Part shown: piece by piece, positions 8,234-16,283 of the stretch
Layout: every line of letters starts with the position of its first letter
How positions within the stretch are numbered: position 1 is the stretch's first letter
From: JANYHH01 sp965249745
Lineage (GTDB): Bacteria; Deinococcota; Deinococci; Deinococcales; JAAFIG01
Assembly: GCA_965249745.1 (NCBI GenBank)
Contig: OZ252252.1
Location: forward strand, 124,001-188,000
Length of the DNA: 64,000 nucleotides
Direction: 5' to 3'
Translations under genes and position numbers: made by a program
The notes under the pieces: generated by a model
Seen by the model: only the letters and a program-made list of their open reading frames with translations
What the model was told of the DNA's origin: nothing
Database searches by the model: none

Positions 8234-8920
8234 ATGAGTGACAGCGGACAAGCCCCGACGAAAGCCCGCATCCAGATTCTGGAAGGGAAAGACGAGAACA
8301 CGGCCATCGAGTGCCTGTTCAACCCCAAGGAGTACACGATCCAGAAGCAGGTCGAATGGAACGCGCCGTCCGGGGCGGGCAAGAACACCAACAAGCTGGA
8401 ATTCAAGGCTGGCAAACCCGCCACGATGCAGGTGGAACTGTTTTTCGATACCTATGAGCTGAGCGACCGCGATGTCACGAAGTACACCAAGAAAATTTTC
8501 GATCTGATGCTGGTGGACGATTCGTTGACCAACAAGAAATCCAAGAAGGGGCGTCCCCCGAAGGTGCTGTTCATGTGGGGCATGGATCGCACCAGCGCCA
8601 AGTTCATCTTCCAGTCGGTCGTGCAAAGCGTTTCCGCCAAGTACACGCTGTTTCTCTCCGATGGCACGCCCGTGCGAGCCACGTTGACGGTCGCGCTGAT
8701 GCAGATTGAGGACGGCACCGACCTGGGATCGCAGAACCCGACCTCCGGCGGTGAGGGCGGCGAGCGCCTGTGGACGGTCCGCGAGGGCGACAACCTGGGG
8801 TATATCGCCTATAAGACGATGGGGGAAACGGCCGCCTGGCGCAGCATCGCGGCCGCCAATCGGCTCGGGGCCGTGCGCCACTTGGCGGCCGGGACCGTCC
8901 TGGTGATCCCGAATGCCTGA
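8234..8920 (+). CDS. LysM-domain eCIS baseplate/tube-initiator protein (Afp7-like)
   Basis: The 228-residue product has an N-terminal baseplate domain (about residues 1-170, including IECLFNPKEYTIQKQVEW, typical of eCIS Afp7/Pvc7-like proteins) and a C-terminal LysM module (about 178-228, WTVREGDNLGYIAYKTMG ... LAAGTVLVIP). In the family these proteins sit at the junction between tube and spike. The LysM fold may bind the spike or cell-wall glycans. Purine-rich sequence (GGAGAAACG) precedes the ATG. The stop overlaps the spike start by 8 bases, indicating coupled translation of two proteins that contact each other. Confidence 0.9.
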   Translation: MSDSGQAPTKARIQILEGKDENTAIECLFNPKEYTIQKQVEWNAPSGAGKNTNKLEFKAGKPATMQVELFFDTYELSDRDVTKYTKKIFDLMLVDDSLTNKKSKKGRPPKVLFMWGMDRTSAKFIFQSVVQSVSAKYTLFLSDGTPVRATLTVALMQIEDGTDLGSQNPTSGGEGGERLWTVREGDNLGYIAYKTMGETAAWRSIAAANRLGAVRHLAAGTVLVIPNA

Positions 8921-10697
8921 CGGCGCAAACCAGTACCAACCGCACATCTTCTTCAAGCTGAACGGCTCTGATGCCCCGGCTGACATGCAGAGCAGCCTGT
9001 TAGAGATGCACATTGACTCGAGCCTGCACCTGCCGGACGCCGCAACGATTGTACTGACCGATAACAATACCAAATGGGCCGATCACGCGGATGTCATGCC
9101 GGGCAAAACCTTGCAGATCATCTCCCGCAACGGCGAGGTCGAGGACACGATTTTTGACGGTGAGATCGTTGGCTTGGAACCGAGTTTCGGCGCGGCCGAA
9201 CAGAAGGTCACAATCAGCGCCTTCGACCGCTTGCATCGGCTGAGTCGGGGCCGAAGCGCCAAAACATTTGTGCAAATGACCGACAGTGACATCATGAAGA
9301 AGATCATCAGTGATTCCGGGCTGGACGCCGACGTGACCAGCACCTCCGAGGTTCACGATCACGTCTTCCAATCCAACCAGACCAACTTGGAATTTTTGCA
9401 GGCTCGAGCCGCCGCGTTGGGCTATTACTTGTACGCGGAGGGCAAGAAGATTCACTGCGGGCCACCGAACCGAGACGCGCCCGCCCTCCCAATGAAACTC
9501 CACACCGAACTGAGCGAGTTCTACCCCCGGCTCTCCACGTCCGGGCAGGTCTCCAAGGTTCAGGCCAGAGGCTGGGACATCAGAAATAAAACCGTCGTTC
9601 TCGGCGAGGCCACGAAAGGCGAGATCGCACCGAAAACCGGCGTGGCCGAATCCGGGGGCGGCCTGGCGCAGTCGGCCCACTCCACCACCGCCAACTTCCT
9701 GGTCAACGACCCAGTGGTTCGCACCCAGGCGGCCGCTGAGAAACTCGCCAAGGCCGTAGCCAACCGGCTCGAGGGGCGATTCATTGAGGCCGACGGCGTG
9801 GCGGTCGGCAACCCGCACCTGCTGGCGGGCACGAAAATCAAAATAGAGGGCGTCGGGACGCGCTTCAGCGGCGAGTACTTCGTGACCTCCTCGAGTCACA
9901 GTTTCAGCGCGGGCGGCGGGTACACCACAAAATTCACCGTCTCCGGGCACGACGCGCAGAACCTGGTCAGTTTGCTGTCCCCCGACCGCGAGTTTCGCGC
10001 CCCGAGCACGATGGCCGTGGCCATCGTGACCGACAACAACGACCCGGAGAACATGGGCCGGGTGAAACTGAAGTACCCGTGGCTGACCGAGGAGCAGGGC
10101 AGTCACTGGGCGCGGGCAATCGGAGCCGGAGCCGGGGACAAGCGCGGCATGTTGTTCGTCCCAGAGGTCGGCGACGAGGTGCTGGTCGGCTTCGAGCACG
10201 GCGACATTGATTTCCCCTGCGTGCTGGGCGGCCTGTGGAACGGCAAGGACGCGCCGCCGCTGCCGTCAGGCGAATCCGTGAAAAACGGTAAAACCGATCA
10301 GCGCGTGATCCGGTCCCGCACCGGGCACGTGATTATCCTGAACGACTCCGACGACAAGCCCAGCATCACCATCCGCGACAAGACAGAAAAAAACTTGATC
10401 AACATTGATTCCTCGAGCAACGCCATGAAAATTCAGATCGAGGGCGATATTGACATTAGCGCCAAGGGCAACATCAAGATTGACAGCCAGAAAGCGATTG
10501 AAATTACCGCTTCCTCCGACATCAAAATCAACGGTTCGACTGGCGTCAAAGTGGACGGTGGTCCGACCGTGGATGTCAAAGCGACCAGCATCGCGGTCAA
10601 AGCCGATGCCTCGCTGGACCTGAAAGCCAATGGCACAGCCAATCTCGAGGCTTCGGGCATGACCAATATCAAGGGTGGACTGGTGAAGATCAACTGA
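8913..10697 (+). CDS. eCIS spike protein (VgrG/Afp8-like)
   Basis: This is the central spike that sits under the tube and punctures the target envelope. The 594-residue product has a gp27/phage late-control-D-like region (about 1-340), a gp5-type OB-fold beginning near residue 365 (AVAIVTDNNDPENMGRVKL; HWARAIGAGAGDKRGMLFVP) and a C-terminal triple-stranded beta-helix of short alternating repeats (residues 500-594, for example GDIDISAKGNIKID). This is the standard VgrG architecture. It overlaps the LysM gene by 8 bases and precedes the PAAR tip gene, consistent with assembly as one unit. Confidence 0.95.
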   Translation: MPDGANQYQPHIFFKLNGSDAPADMQSSLLEMHIDSSLHLPDAATIVLTDNNTKWADHADVMPGKTLQIISRNGEVEDTIFDGEIVGLEPSFGAAEQKVTISAFDRLHRLSRGRSAKTFVQMTDSDIMKKIISDSGLDADVTSTSEVHDHVFQSNQTNLEFLQARAAALGYYLYAEGKKIHCGPPNRDAPALPMKLHTELSEFYPRLSTSGQVSKVQARGWDIRNKTVVLGEATKGEIAPKTGVAESGGGLAQSAHSTTANFLVNDPVVRTQAAAEKLAKAVANRLEGRFIEADGVAVGNPHLLAGTKIKIEGVGTRFSGEYFVTSSSHSFSAGGGYTTKFTVSGHDAQNLVSLLSPDREFRAPSTMAVAIVTDNNDPENMGRVKLKYPWLTEEQGSHWARAIGAGAGDKRGMLFVPEVGDEVLVGFEHGDIDFPCVLGGLWNGKDAPPLPSGESVKNGKTDQRVIRSRTGHVIILNDSDDKPSITIRDKTEKNLINIDSSSNAMKIQIEGDIDISAKGNIKIDSQKAIEITASSDIKINGSTGVKVDGGPTVDVKATSIAVKADASLDLKANGTANLEASGMTNIKGGLVKIN

Positions 10698-10735
10698 GTT
10701 TGAGACGGGGAATTTGTTTTCTAAAGGACACATCC

Positions 10736-10759
10736 ATGAATGATCGGAAAACCACCTGA
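10736..10759 (+). CDS. 7-codon leader ORF overlapping the PAAR start
   Basis: AAAGGA with good spacing precedes an ATG that reads MNDRKTT and stops at TGA. The last base of that stop is the first base of the PAAR ATG (TGATG). The only good ribosome site therefore feeds the leader, and PAAR is probably translated by termination-reinitiation. This would keep the single-copy tip protein in balance. It could instead be a chance ORF. Confidence 0.4.
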   Translation: MNDRKTT

Positions 10760-11055
10760 TGCCCACCGGTCCCGCCGCTCGAGTCGGTGACCCCCACGTC
10801 TGCCCGATGGTGACAGGCCTCGTGCCGCACGTCGGTGGTCCGATCCTGCCACCGGGTTGCCCGACGGTACTAATTGGCAACATGCCCGCCGCTCGGGTCG
10901 GAGACATGCTGACCTGCGTCGGGCCGCCAGACGTGATTGCGATGGGTTCCGCGACGGTCTTGATTGGGAACATGCCCGCCGCACGAATGGGCGATATGAC
11001 AGCCCACGGGGGTTCAATCGTGATGGGCTTTCCAACGGTCATCATCGGCGGTTAG
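10759..11055 (+). CDS. PAAR-repeat spike tip protein
   Basis: This 98-residue PAAR protein caps the spike and forms its sharp zinc-stabilised point. Three PAAR-type repeats are visible (MPTGPAARVGDPHVCPMV, then NMPAARVGDMLTCVGPP and NMPAARMGDMTAHGG). His and Cys residues suit metal binding. There is no extension domain, so it is a plain tip rather than an evolved effector. The start is fixed by overlap with the 7-codon leader. It lies between the spike and gp25 genes as in other eCIS loci. Confidence 0.95.
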   Translation: MPTGPAARVGDPHVCPMVTGLVPHVGGPILPPGCPTVLIGNMPAARVGDMLTCVGPPDVIAMGSATVLIGNMPAARMGDMTAHGGSIVMGFPTVIIGG

Positions 11056-11130
11056 GACGCGATCAGATTCTCGAGCAGGAAAGACTTGGGAAGTGATGAC
11101 GAAGCAACGGTTTGACAGGAGCGATTGACT

Positions 11131-11529
11131 GTGACGACGAACGATTTTCTCGGGGTGGGCTGGGCGTTTCCGGTGGCCGTGGATGCCAGGGGCCGGGTGG
11201 CGCTGGCGCGTCAGGTCACGGACATTGAACAGGCCATCACGATCATCCTGATGACCCCAAAGGGTCAGCGCGTGATGCGCCCGGAGTTCGGGTGTCAGAT
11301 TCACGACTTGATTTTTGCGCCGAACGACGCGAACACCTGGGGTCTGGCGGAGTACTACGTGGAGGAAGCCCTGCGCTTCTGGGAACCTCGGATTGAGGTC
11401 ATAGACGTGATCGCTCGCAGTGACCCGGACAACAACGAACGCATGAACGTGCGAATTGAATACGTCGTCAAGAAAACCCTGGATCGTCGCACCCTGGTCT
11501 TCCCGTTCTACCGCATCCCCGGCGAGTAA
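11131..11529 (+). CDS. gp25-like baseplate wedge protein
   Basis: This 132-residue protein is homologous to T4 gp25 (Afp9/GPW family), the baseplate wedge subunit that starts sheath polymerisation. Family-like sequence includes the central block GQRVMRPEFGCQIHDLIFAP and the later helix WGLAEYYVEEALRFWEPRIE. I chose the GTG at 11131 because AGGAG lies 9 bases upstream. The TTG at 11125 in the same frame is only 3 bases from that site. It is followed by a short hairpin and the baseplate J gene. Confidence 0.93.
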   Translation: MTTNDFLGVGWAFPVAVDARGRVALARQVTDIEQAITIILMTPKGQRVMRPEFGCQIHDLIFAPNDANTWGLAEYYVEEALRFWEPRIEVIDVIARSDPDNNERMNVRIEYVVKKTLDRRTLVFPFYRIPGE

Positions 11530-11538
11530 CCCTCTTCG

Positions 11539-11560
11539 CCTCGAGCGTCACAGCTCGAGG
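11539..11560 (+). other. hairpin made of two CTCGAG boxes
   Basis: CCTCGAGC and GCTCGAGG form a perfect 8-bp stem with a 6-nt loop between the gp25 and baseplate J genes. Any two nearby copies of this palindrome can pair in this way. It shows how the repeated hexamer creates RNA hairpins in spacers. Confidence 0.4.
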
Positions 11561-11598
11561 TTCGTCATCAAACGTCAGTCGTATGGAGGCTCACCCCT

Positions 11599-13605
11599 AT
11601 GGCACTGCCCGAAATCAGTTTGGACGATCGCAAATTTCAAGACATCGTGGATCAAGCCAAACGCATGATTCCGCAGTACTGCCCGGAGTGGACCGATCAC
11701 AACGTCTCCGATCCCGGCGTGGCTTTGATCGAACTGTTCGCCTGGATGACAGATTTACTGCTGTACCGCGTCAATCAGGTTCCCGACAAGATGTACACCA
11801 AATTCTTGGAACTGATGGGCATGAGTTTGGAACCGCCCAGGGCCGCGATCGTGCCGGTCACGTTTTACCTGACGGCCGCGCAGGCCAGTGACCTCAGCAT
11901 CCAAGAGGGCGCGGAGGTCGCCACGGTTCGCACCGAGACGAGTCAGGCGATCACCTTCAGCACCGAAGCCACACTGACAGTTCGCCCGCCGAAACTCTTG
12001 GGAGCCTTCACGCGCGGCGCGGCCCAGGCCCGCGAAGCGCCGTGGCTGCGGCACGACTTGAAGCGGCTCGAGTTGCCAGGGCAGCGCTTGACACTGTTCA
12101 CCACGCCGCCACAACCGAACGACGCGTTTTACATCGCGCTGGAACGCGATCACAGCCATCACGTGCTGGCGCTCTTATTGGACTGCGAGGTCGCGGGCGG
12201 CGCGGGCGTGGACCCGACCAACCCACCGACCCGCTGGGAGGTCTGGCAGGGCCCGACGACCCAGTGGGTTCCGTGCGAACTCGAGTACGACGGCACGGGC
12301 GGCTTCAACCAGAGCGGTGAGGTGATCTTGCACCTACCGCAGATGCAGTCTCGGGCCTTTCAGAACCTGGAAGCCTTCTGGCTTCGGGTGCGCCTGACCG
12401 AGGTGCAAACCACGCAAGGCTACCGCGTCTCGCCGGAGTTAGAAGGTTTCACGCTGGAATCGCGCGGCGGCACGGTCGGGGCGCGCCACGCGATCACCGT
12501 GCAAAACGAGGTGCTGGGCATCAGCGAGGGCACGCCGGGTCAGAAGTTCAGGACGCTGCAAGCGCCGCTCCTGTCCCGCGACTCGAGCCGGGACTTCGTG
12601 ACCGTGGAGGCGGGCGGCGGCGTTGAAGCCTGGGCGGAGGTCGGTGATTTCGCCGATTCCAACAAGGAGGACCGCCACTACACCCTGGACAGTCTGTCGG
12701 GAGAGGTCACCTTCGCGCCGACCCTGCCGCAACCCGATGGCAGCGTCTACACCTTTGGGACCGTCCCGCCGAAGAACGCGACCGTGCGATTCAACCGCTA
12801 CCAGTACGGCGGCGGCGTGATCGGCAACGTCCCGGTCGGGGCGCTGAGCGTCTTAAAAACCAGCATCCCATTCGTGGCCAGGGTTATCAACCGCGCCCCG
12901 GCCGCCGGGGGGCGCGACGCGCAATCCTTGGAGGACGCGAAACTGCGCGCCCCGGAATTTTTGCGAACCCGCACCCGGGCCGTGGCCGCCGACGATTACG
13001 AAACCCTGGCGACTCGAGTGCCGGGTGTCGCCAGGGCGTACTGTCTGACTCCGGGCGACGCCAACAGCCCGAACGCGGTCAAACCGGGCACGGTCACCTT
13101 GATCGTGCTACCCAGCACCGACAACACGACCGGGCGGGTACTGAACGAATCCATGACGCTTTCCGCCGAAACCAGAGCCGAGGTGTTTGAACTCTTAAAG
13201 CACCGCATCCTGGTCGGAACAGCCCTGGAGGTGCGCGGACCGAAGCTGATCTTCGTGTCTGTGGAAGCCAAGCTGCGCGTGCCCGTCGGAACCGATCCGG
13301 CAGTGCTGGCAGACGTGGAAGCCCAGGCATCGGCGGTGCTGTACCAGTTTCTGAACCCATATACCGGCGGCCCCAGAGGGCGCGGCTACCCGTTCGGGCG
13401 CGACCTGCATCAGCCGGAACTCGTGGCGCTGCTGCAACGCATCCCAATGGTCGAATACGTCGAAGAGGTGCGCGTCGGCATCAGCGATCCCGGCAGCAAC
13501 CAGCCGCCGCGACCCGTGCCGAATCACCTCGAGGTGGCCCCAGGAGAACTCTTAGCCTCAGAAAACCATCGCGTGCGAGCCGTGGTGCGAGGCGAGGCGG
13601 GGTAG
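11599..13605 (+). CDS. eCIS baseplate J-like assembly protein
   Basis: This is a 668-residue baseplate wedge component (Afp11 / 'putative baseplate assembly protein' class). The N-terminal region (ISLDDRKFQDIVDQAKRMIP, then HNVSDPGVALIELFAWMTD) is typical of the family. The central part is beta-rich, and the later half carries the baseplate J core (RAVAADDYETLATRVPGVAR; TVTLIVLPSTDN). GGAGG sits upstream of the ATG. Most eCIS loci encode two large proteins of this region; here the second equivalent appears to be the FHA-tail protein I fusion at 13880. Confidence 0.92.
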   Translation: MALPEISLDDRKFQDIVDQAKRMIPQYCPEWTDHNVSDPGVALIELFAWMTDLLLYRVNQVPDKMYTKFLELMGMSLEPPRAAIVPVTFYLTAAQASDLSIQEGAEVATVRTETSQAITFSTEATLTVRPPKLLGAFTRGAAQAREAPWLRHDLKRLELPGQRLTLFTTPPQPNDAFYIALERDHSHHVLALLLDCEVAGGAGVDPTNPPTRWEVWQGPTTQWVPCELEYDGTGGFNQSGEVILHLPQMQSRAFQNLEAFWLRVRLTEVQTTQGYRVSPELEGFTLESRGGTVGARHAITVQNEVLGISEGTPGQKFRTLQAPLLSRDSSRDFVTVEAGGGVEAWAEVGDFADSNKEDRHYTLDSLSGEVTFAPTLPQPDGSVYTFGTVPPKNATVRFNRYQYGGGVIGNVPVGALSVLKTSIPFVARVINRAPAAGGRDAQSLEDAKLRAPEFLRTRTRAVAADDYETLATRVPGVARAYCLTPGDANSPNAVKPGTVTLIVLPSTDNTTGRVLNESMTLSAETRAEVFELLKHRILVGTALEVRGPKLIFVSVEAKLRVPVGTDPAVLADVEAQASAVLYQFLNPYTGGPRGRGYPFGRDLHQPELVALLQRIPMVEYVEEVRVGISDPGSNQPPRPVPNHLEVAPGELLASENHRVRAVVRGEAG

Positions 13606-13721
13606 GGGGAATTTCCATACTCGAGAAGCACCCAACAAGGTCTTAGAGAAACGCCCGCAAAACCTCGAGTTGAATTCGGGCCGATATCCAAAGGCTGGCC
13701 AGGTGCGCCTTACCCGATATC

Positions 13722-13794
13722 AAAATCTTGGACCCGGAACTGAAGTTTGTAAAACCCGCCACTCCCCTCGAGCGACGAACAACGTCCAAGTTTT
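13722..13794 (+). repeat. 73-bp interspersed repeat, copy 1
   Basis: It runs from AAAATCTTGGAC to GTCCAAGTTTT, so its ends form an imperfect inverted repeat. It shares the left block (AAAATCTTGGAxCxGGAACT), a central CTCGAGCGA and the right end (TCCAAGTTTT) with the 74-bp element at 38705. It lies in the baseplate J to FHA-tail spacer. Confidence 0.6.
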
Positions 13795-13870
13795 GACTGA
13801 CATAAACAACCCCAGGTTTGCAACACCCCGAATTCAAAGAAAACGACGAACAAAGTCCAAGTTTTAACTG
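13773..13870 (+). repeat. 27-bp direct repeat pair before the FHA-tail gene
   Basis: Two copies of a 27-bp sequence with two mismatches (key core CGACGAACAA-x-GTCCAAGTTTT) start at 13773 and 13844, 71 bp apart. The second ends 9 bases before the ATG at 13880 and touches its ribosome site. They may be operator sites or the trace of a partial duplication of the 73-bp element. The rest of the 274-base spacer holds no gene. Confidence 0.5.
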
Positions 13871-13879
13871 GGAGTAAGT

Positions 13880-14824
13880 ATGGCCAAAAGCGCGCAAATT
13901 ATCGTGCAGTTTCAGGGGCAGGTGGTGTTCACCACGGCGCTCGAGGGGGTGTTGACAGTCGGTCGGAGCGCCGATAACAACTTGCCTTTGGGCTTGCCGG
14001 GGGTGTCGCGCAAACACGCGGAGATTCGGTTGACCCCGGCGGGGCCGGTGATCGTGGATTTGAACTCAGAGAAAGGCACGTTCGTAGCGGGCAACAAATT
14101 AGAGCCTGACCGCCCGTATCCGTTGCTGCCGGGGTTGCCGATTCAGATCGGGCCATACGTGCTGAGTTACGAACCCGGCGAGGGGTCGCCGAACCTGAAG
14201 GAAGAACCTGACCTCGAGCCACCCGAGGAACTGGTGACGGAGCCGTACACACCGCCGCCGCCACCGCCGCCGCTTCCCCCGGCGCGGCCGATGCTGCCCG
14301 CCCTGAAAACCACTGAGGTCACGGCGCTGTACATGCGTGACCTGCCGGTGATCTATCACAATCAGGATTTTCTGCACCGCTATCTGATGATCTTCCAGAA
14401 CCTCTGGGAGCCGTTGGAATGGCGTCAGGATCACGTGCATCTGTACTTTGATCCGCGAACCGCACCGGCTCAGATGTTGAGCTGGATCGCCACCTGGTTG
14501 GGCTTTCCCGTGCCGGAGCACTGGCCGGAGGCGCGTCGCCGCCGCGTGCTGTTAGAGGCGATGGATCTGCTACGGATGCGTGGCACGCTGTACGGCTTGT
14601 CGCGCACGATAGAACTCTGCACCGGCTTCACCCCGGACATTCAGAACGATCCAAAGCAACCGTTCGTGTTCAACGTCAAGATCAACCCGTCCGAGGGCGC
14701 GAGCGTGCCGATGGATTTGCTGCACGAATTGATTCGCACCCACAAACCCGCGCCGTGTTCGTACACACTGGAGATCGGCGGGCAACCGAAGAAGCGCAAG
14801 TCCAAAGCCGCGACCGCCGCCTGA
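13880..14824 (+). CDS. FHA domain-tail protein I fusion (baseplate)
   Basis: This 314-residue protein joins two modules. Residues 1-100 form an FHA domain, a phosphothreonine-binding fold (VGRSADNNLPLGLPGVSRKH is the family core with its conserved GR, S and H, then NSEKGTFV). Residues 101-145 are a linker rich in Glu then Pro. Residues 150-300 are phage tail protein I (LPVIYHNQDFLHRYLMIFQ; WIATWLGFP; RRRVLLEAMDLLRMRGTLYG), a baseplate wedge component. A Lys-rich tail follows. GGGAG precedes the start. The FHA domain implies that a phosphorylated partner docks on the baseplate. A transmembrane Ser/Thr kinase, itself with an FHA domain, lies 2.2 kb downstream, making phospho-controlled docking or firing a testable idea. 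Confidence 0.9.
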   Translation: MAKSAQIIVQFQGQVVFTTALEGVLTVGRSADNNLPLGLPGVSRKHAEIRLTPAGPVIVDLNSEKGTFVAGNKLEPDRPYPLLPGLPIQIGPYVLSYEPGEGSPNLKEEPDLEPPEELVTEPYTPPPPPPPLPPARPMLPALKTTEVTALYMRDLPVIYHNQDFLHRYLMIFQNLWEPLEWRQDHVHLYFDPRTAPAQMLSWIATWLGFPVPEHWPEARRRRVLLEAMDLLRMRGTLYGLSRTIELCTGFTPDIQNDPKQPFVFNVKINPSEGASVPMDLLHELIRTHKPAPCSYTLEIGGQPKKRKSKAATAA

Positions 14825-14909
14825 ACCTCGAGTCTTAGACCACGTTTAGGATTTTCCTAGATACGGTATTGAACGCCAACCAAACCGCTGAACCATAATG
14901 ACAAACAGT

Positions 14910-15002
14910 TACTGATAACGGCACGATTCGGCTACCTAACGCATGCGTCACAGACGCACTATATTGCCTTAAAACGTTAACCTGAACATGCCGAACTCAG
15001 TA
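14910..15002 (+). repeat. 93-bp terminal-inverted-repeat element, copy A
   Basis: It starts TACTGATAACGGCA and ends TGCCGAACTCAGTA; the ends are imperfect 14-bp inverted repeats. The interior carries GATTCGGCTACCTAACG and the near-palindrome TGCGTCACAGACGCA. Related copies lie at 31784 (minus), 37278 (83-bp variant) and 54507 (minus). Ends in TA suggest insertion at a TA dinucleotide. Confidence 0.75.
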
Positions 15003-15274
15003 GGTTCGCTCTGCAACGGTGAAAACGCACCTAAGTGACCTGAGCACTACCACCTGAAAGGAGCTTGAGCAGTGGACTTGCGTTCCTTTCAAAACGAGGT
15101 GGTCAACTCGCAAGTATTCATTTTCGAGTGCCGCTTTTTCTAAAGTAACTTATATCATCGCTAGATCGGGTCCCAACAGAGCGTTCACGGCTCTCCGAGC
15201 CGCTCGAGCGCCGTTCCGAGGGACGATCACCGGGAACCAGTGCTGGGTTCGACCCAGCCAACAAATCCCCCGAG
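15003..15274. other. non-coding spacer before the nuclease-like ORF
   Basis: There is no convincing gene here. AAGGAG followed by GTG at 15072 opens a 23-codon ORF ending at 15143 (MDLRSFQNEVVNSQ...), which could be a leader peptide or a degraded N-terminus. An imperfect inverted pair, CACCTGAAAGGA and TCCTTTCAAAACGAGGTG, flanks that GTG. A perfect 7-bp hairpin (GCTGGGT / ACCCAGC) lies at 15242-15258, just before the next start. Confidence 0.4.
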
Positions 15275-15994
15275 ATGACGGCCGCCTTCGCCATGCTCTC
15301 CATCAATGGCGCTGGAACCCTCGAGGAGCAGATCGCGGCCGCGTTTCGATCCGTGAAAGCTTTGCTGGACGCTCGAAATTTCACGGCAGCCGCCGCACGC
15401 CTGAAGGGGCTTCGCTCGTCCGTGCTGCGCCCGGTGCTCGAGAAAATCCTCGGTTCCGCTGGGACAGCCAACGCGCAATCGGTGACGCTCGATCAGCTAC
15501 TCGGGATCGTGCAGGGATCGCTGAAGCAGATTCCACCGGCGGCACTGGACATCATGAAAGCCCAGCAGGGTTTCAAGGCGGGCAAGTGGGACCCGAAGAA
15601 ACAACCCAAAAGCATGTACATCGGCAATAAGGTTCACCAAGCGATTGCCGAGCGCTACATTCTCGAAAACCCCGGAGATGTCGTGTTCACCAACGACATC
15701 TCGATGGGTCAGATTCTGAAAGACGGCTTTCGGGCCGCCAGTTCCGCCCTGAGCGCCAAGCAAAAGGCAATGCAGCCAGACATCCTCAACGTTACCAAGC
15801 GCCACCTGTACGAGATCAAACCGGAGAAGCTGGTGGCTGACGCCGTGATCGAGCGTGACATCTACATGACCGTCTTTGAAACCGCTGGCGTTCCAATCGA
15901 ACGCGGACCCATGACCGCGCCCGGCGCGAACGGAGTAGTAGTAGTGGAGCCCCCGGAGGCCACGCGCTGTACTATTCGCCATTGCCCGGTGTAA
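15275..15994 (+). CDS. PD-(D/E)XK nuclease-like putative eCIS cargo, frameshifted N-terminal part
   Basis: This 239-residue frame has a helical N-terminus (1-100) and a probable PD-(D/E)XK nuclease core: PD at 168-169, E180-I-K182 (DILNVTKRHLYEIKP) and a possible helix Glu at 126. From about residue 227 the sequence stops looking natural. If one base is added to the C5 tract at 15950-15954, the frame instead continues as EPPGGHALYYSPLPGVILY into the ORF at 15982, giving a protein of about 328 residues. It is therefore a frameshifted gene, a homopolymer sequencing error or a frameshift switch. The position inside the eCIS block and the nuclease motif suggest a DNA-degrading payload; this is inference. 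No clear ribosome site precedes the ATG. Confidence 0.65.
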   Translation: MTAAFAMLSINGAGTLEEQIAAAFRSVKALLDARNFTAAAARLKGLRSSVLRPVLEKILGSAGTANAQSVTLDQLLGIVQGSLKQIPPAALDIMKAQQGFKAGKWDPKKQPKSMYIGNKVHQAIAERYILENPGDVVFTNDISMGQILKDGFRAASSALSAKQKAMQPDILNVTKRHLYEIKPEKLVADAVIERDIYMTVFETAGVPIERGPMTAPGANGVVVVEPPEATRCTIRHCPV

Positions 15995-16260
15995 TCCTCT
16001 ACCGGATGCGAAAGGGGGACTTCGACCCCGCCAAAGTGCCGCTGCCCGTGGCCGGTCGCCTGCCCGCCAAGGACGAGTCAGAGCAGGAAACGCCGGGCCG
16101 CGCTGGCGCTCCGGCGCTCGCAGCCGAAGGGACCAGCGCGATCATTGCCGAACTCGAGCGGGCCACCGGACTGACCGGGTTGGCGCTGCTGCTGTACATC
16201 ATCGTGTCCGAGGGCAGCCGGATCGCCTTCCCGCCCCGCAACCTCATCCCGCTACCCTAA
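15982..16260 (+). CDS. C-terminal part of the frameshifted nuclease-like protein
   Basis: The frame is open and natural-looking well before the ATG at 15982 (from about 15950: GGHALYYSPLPGVILYRMRK). It probably completes the protein begun at 15275 after a one-base shift. It adds the end of the nuclease-like core, an acidic linker (KDESEQETPGR) and a hydrophobic C-terminal helix (LTGLALLLYIIVSEGSR) followed by FPPRNLIPLP. As a separate gene it would have no ribosome site, which supports reading it as the severed C-terminus. The hydrophobic segment could help membrane passage or packing. Confidence 0.55.
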   Translation: MPGVILYRMRKGDFDPAKVPLPVAGRLPAKDESEQETPGRAGAPALAAEGTSAIIAELERATGLTGLALLLYIIVSEGSRIAFPPRNLIPLP

Positions 16261-16283
16261 ACTGGATACCTCGAGGAGGGCCC

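Noticed and set aside
9000..10199. 399-codon minus-strand frame opposite the spike gene
   Set aside because: Same reason: the spike is certain and the antisense product matches no family pattern.
15242..15258. tRNA T-arm-like sequence (GGGTTCGACCC)
   Set aside because: It is a simple hairpin; no matching acceptor, D or anticodon arms lie at tRNA distances.
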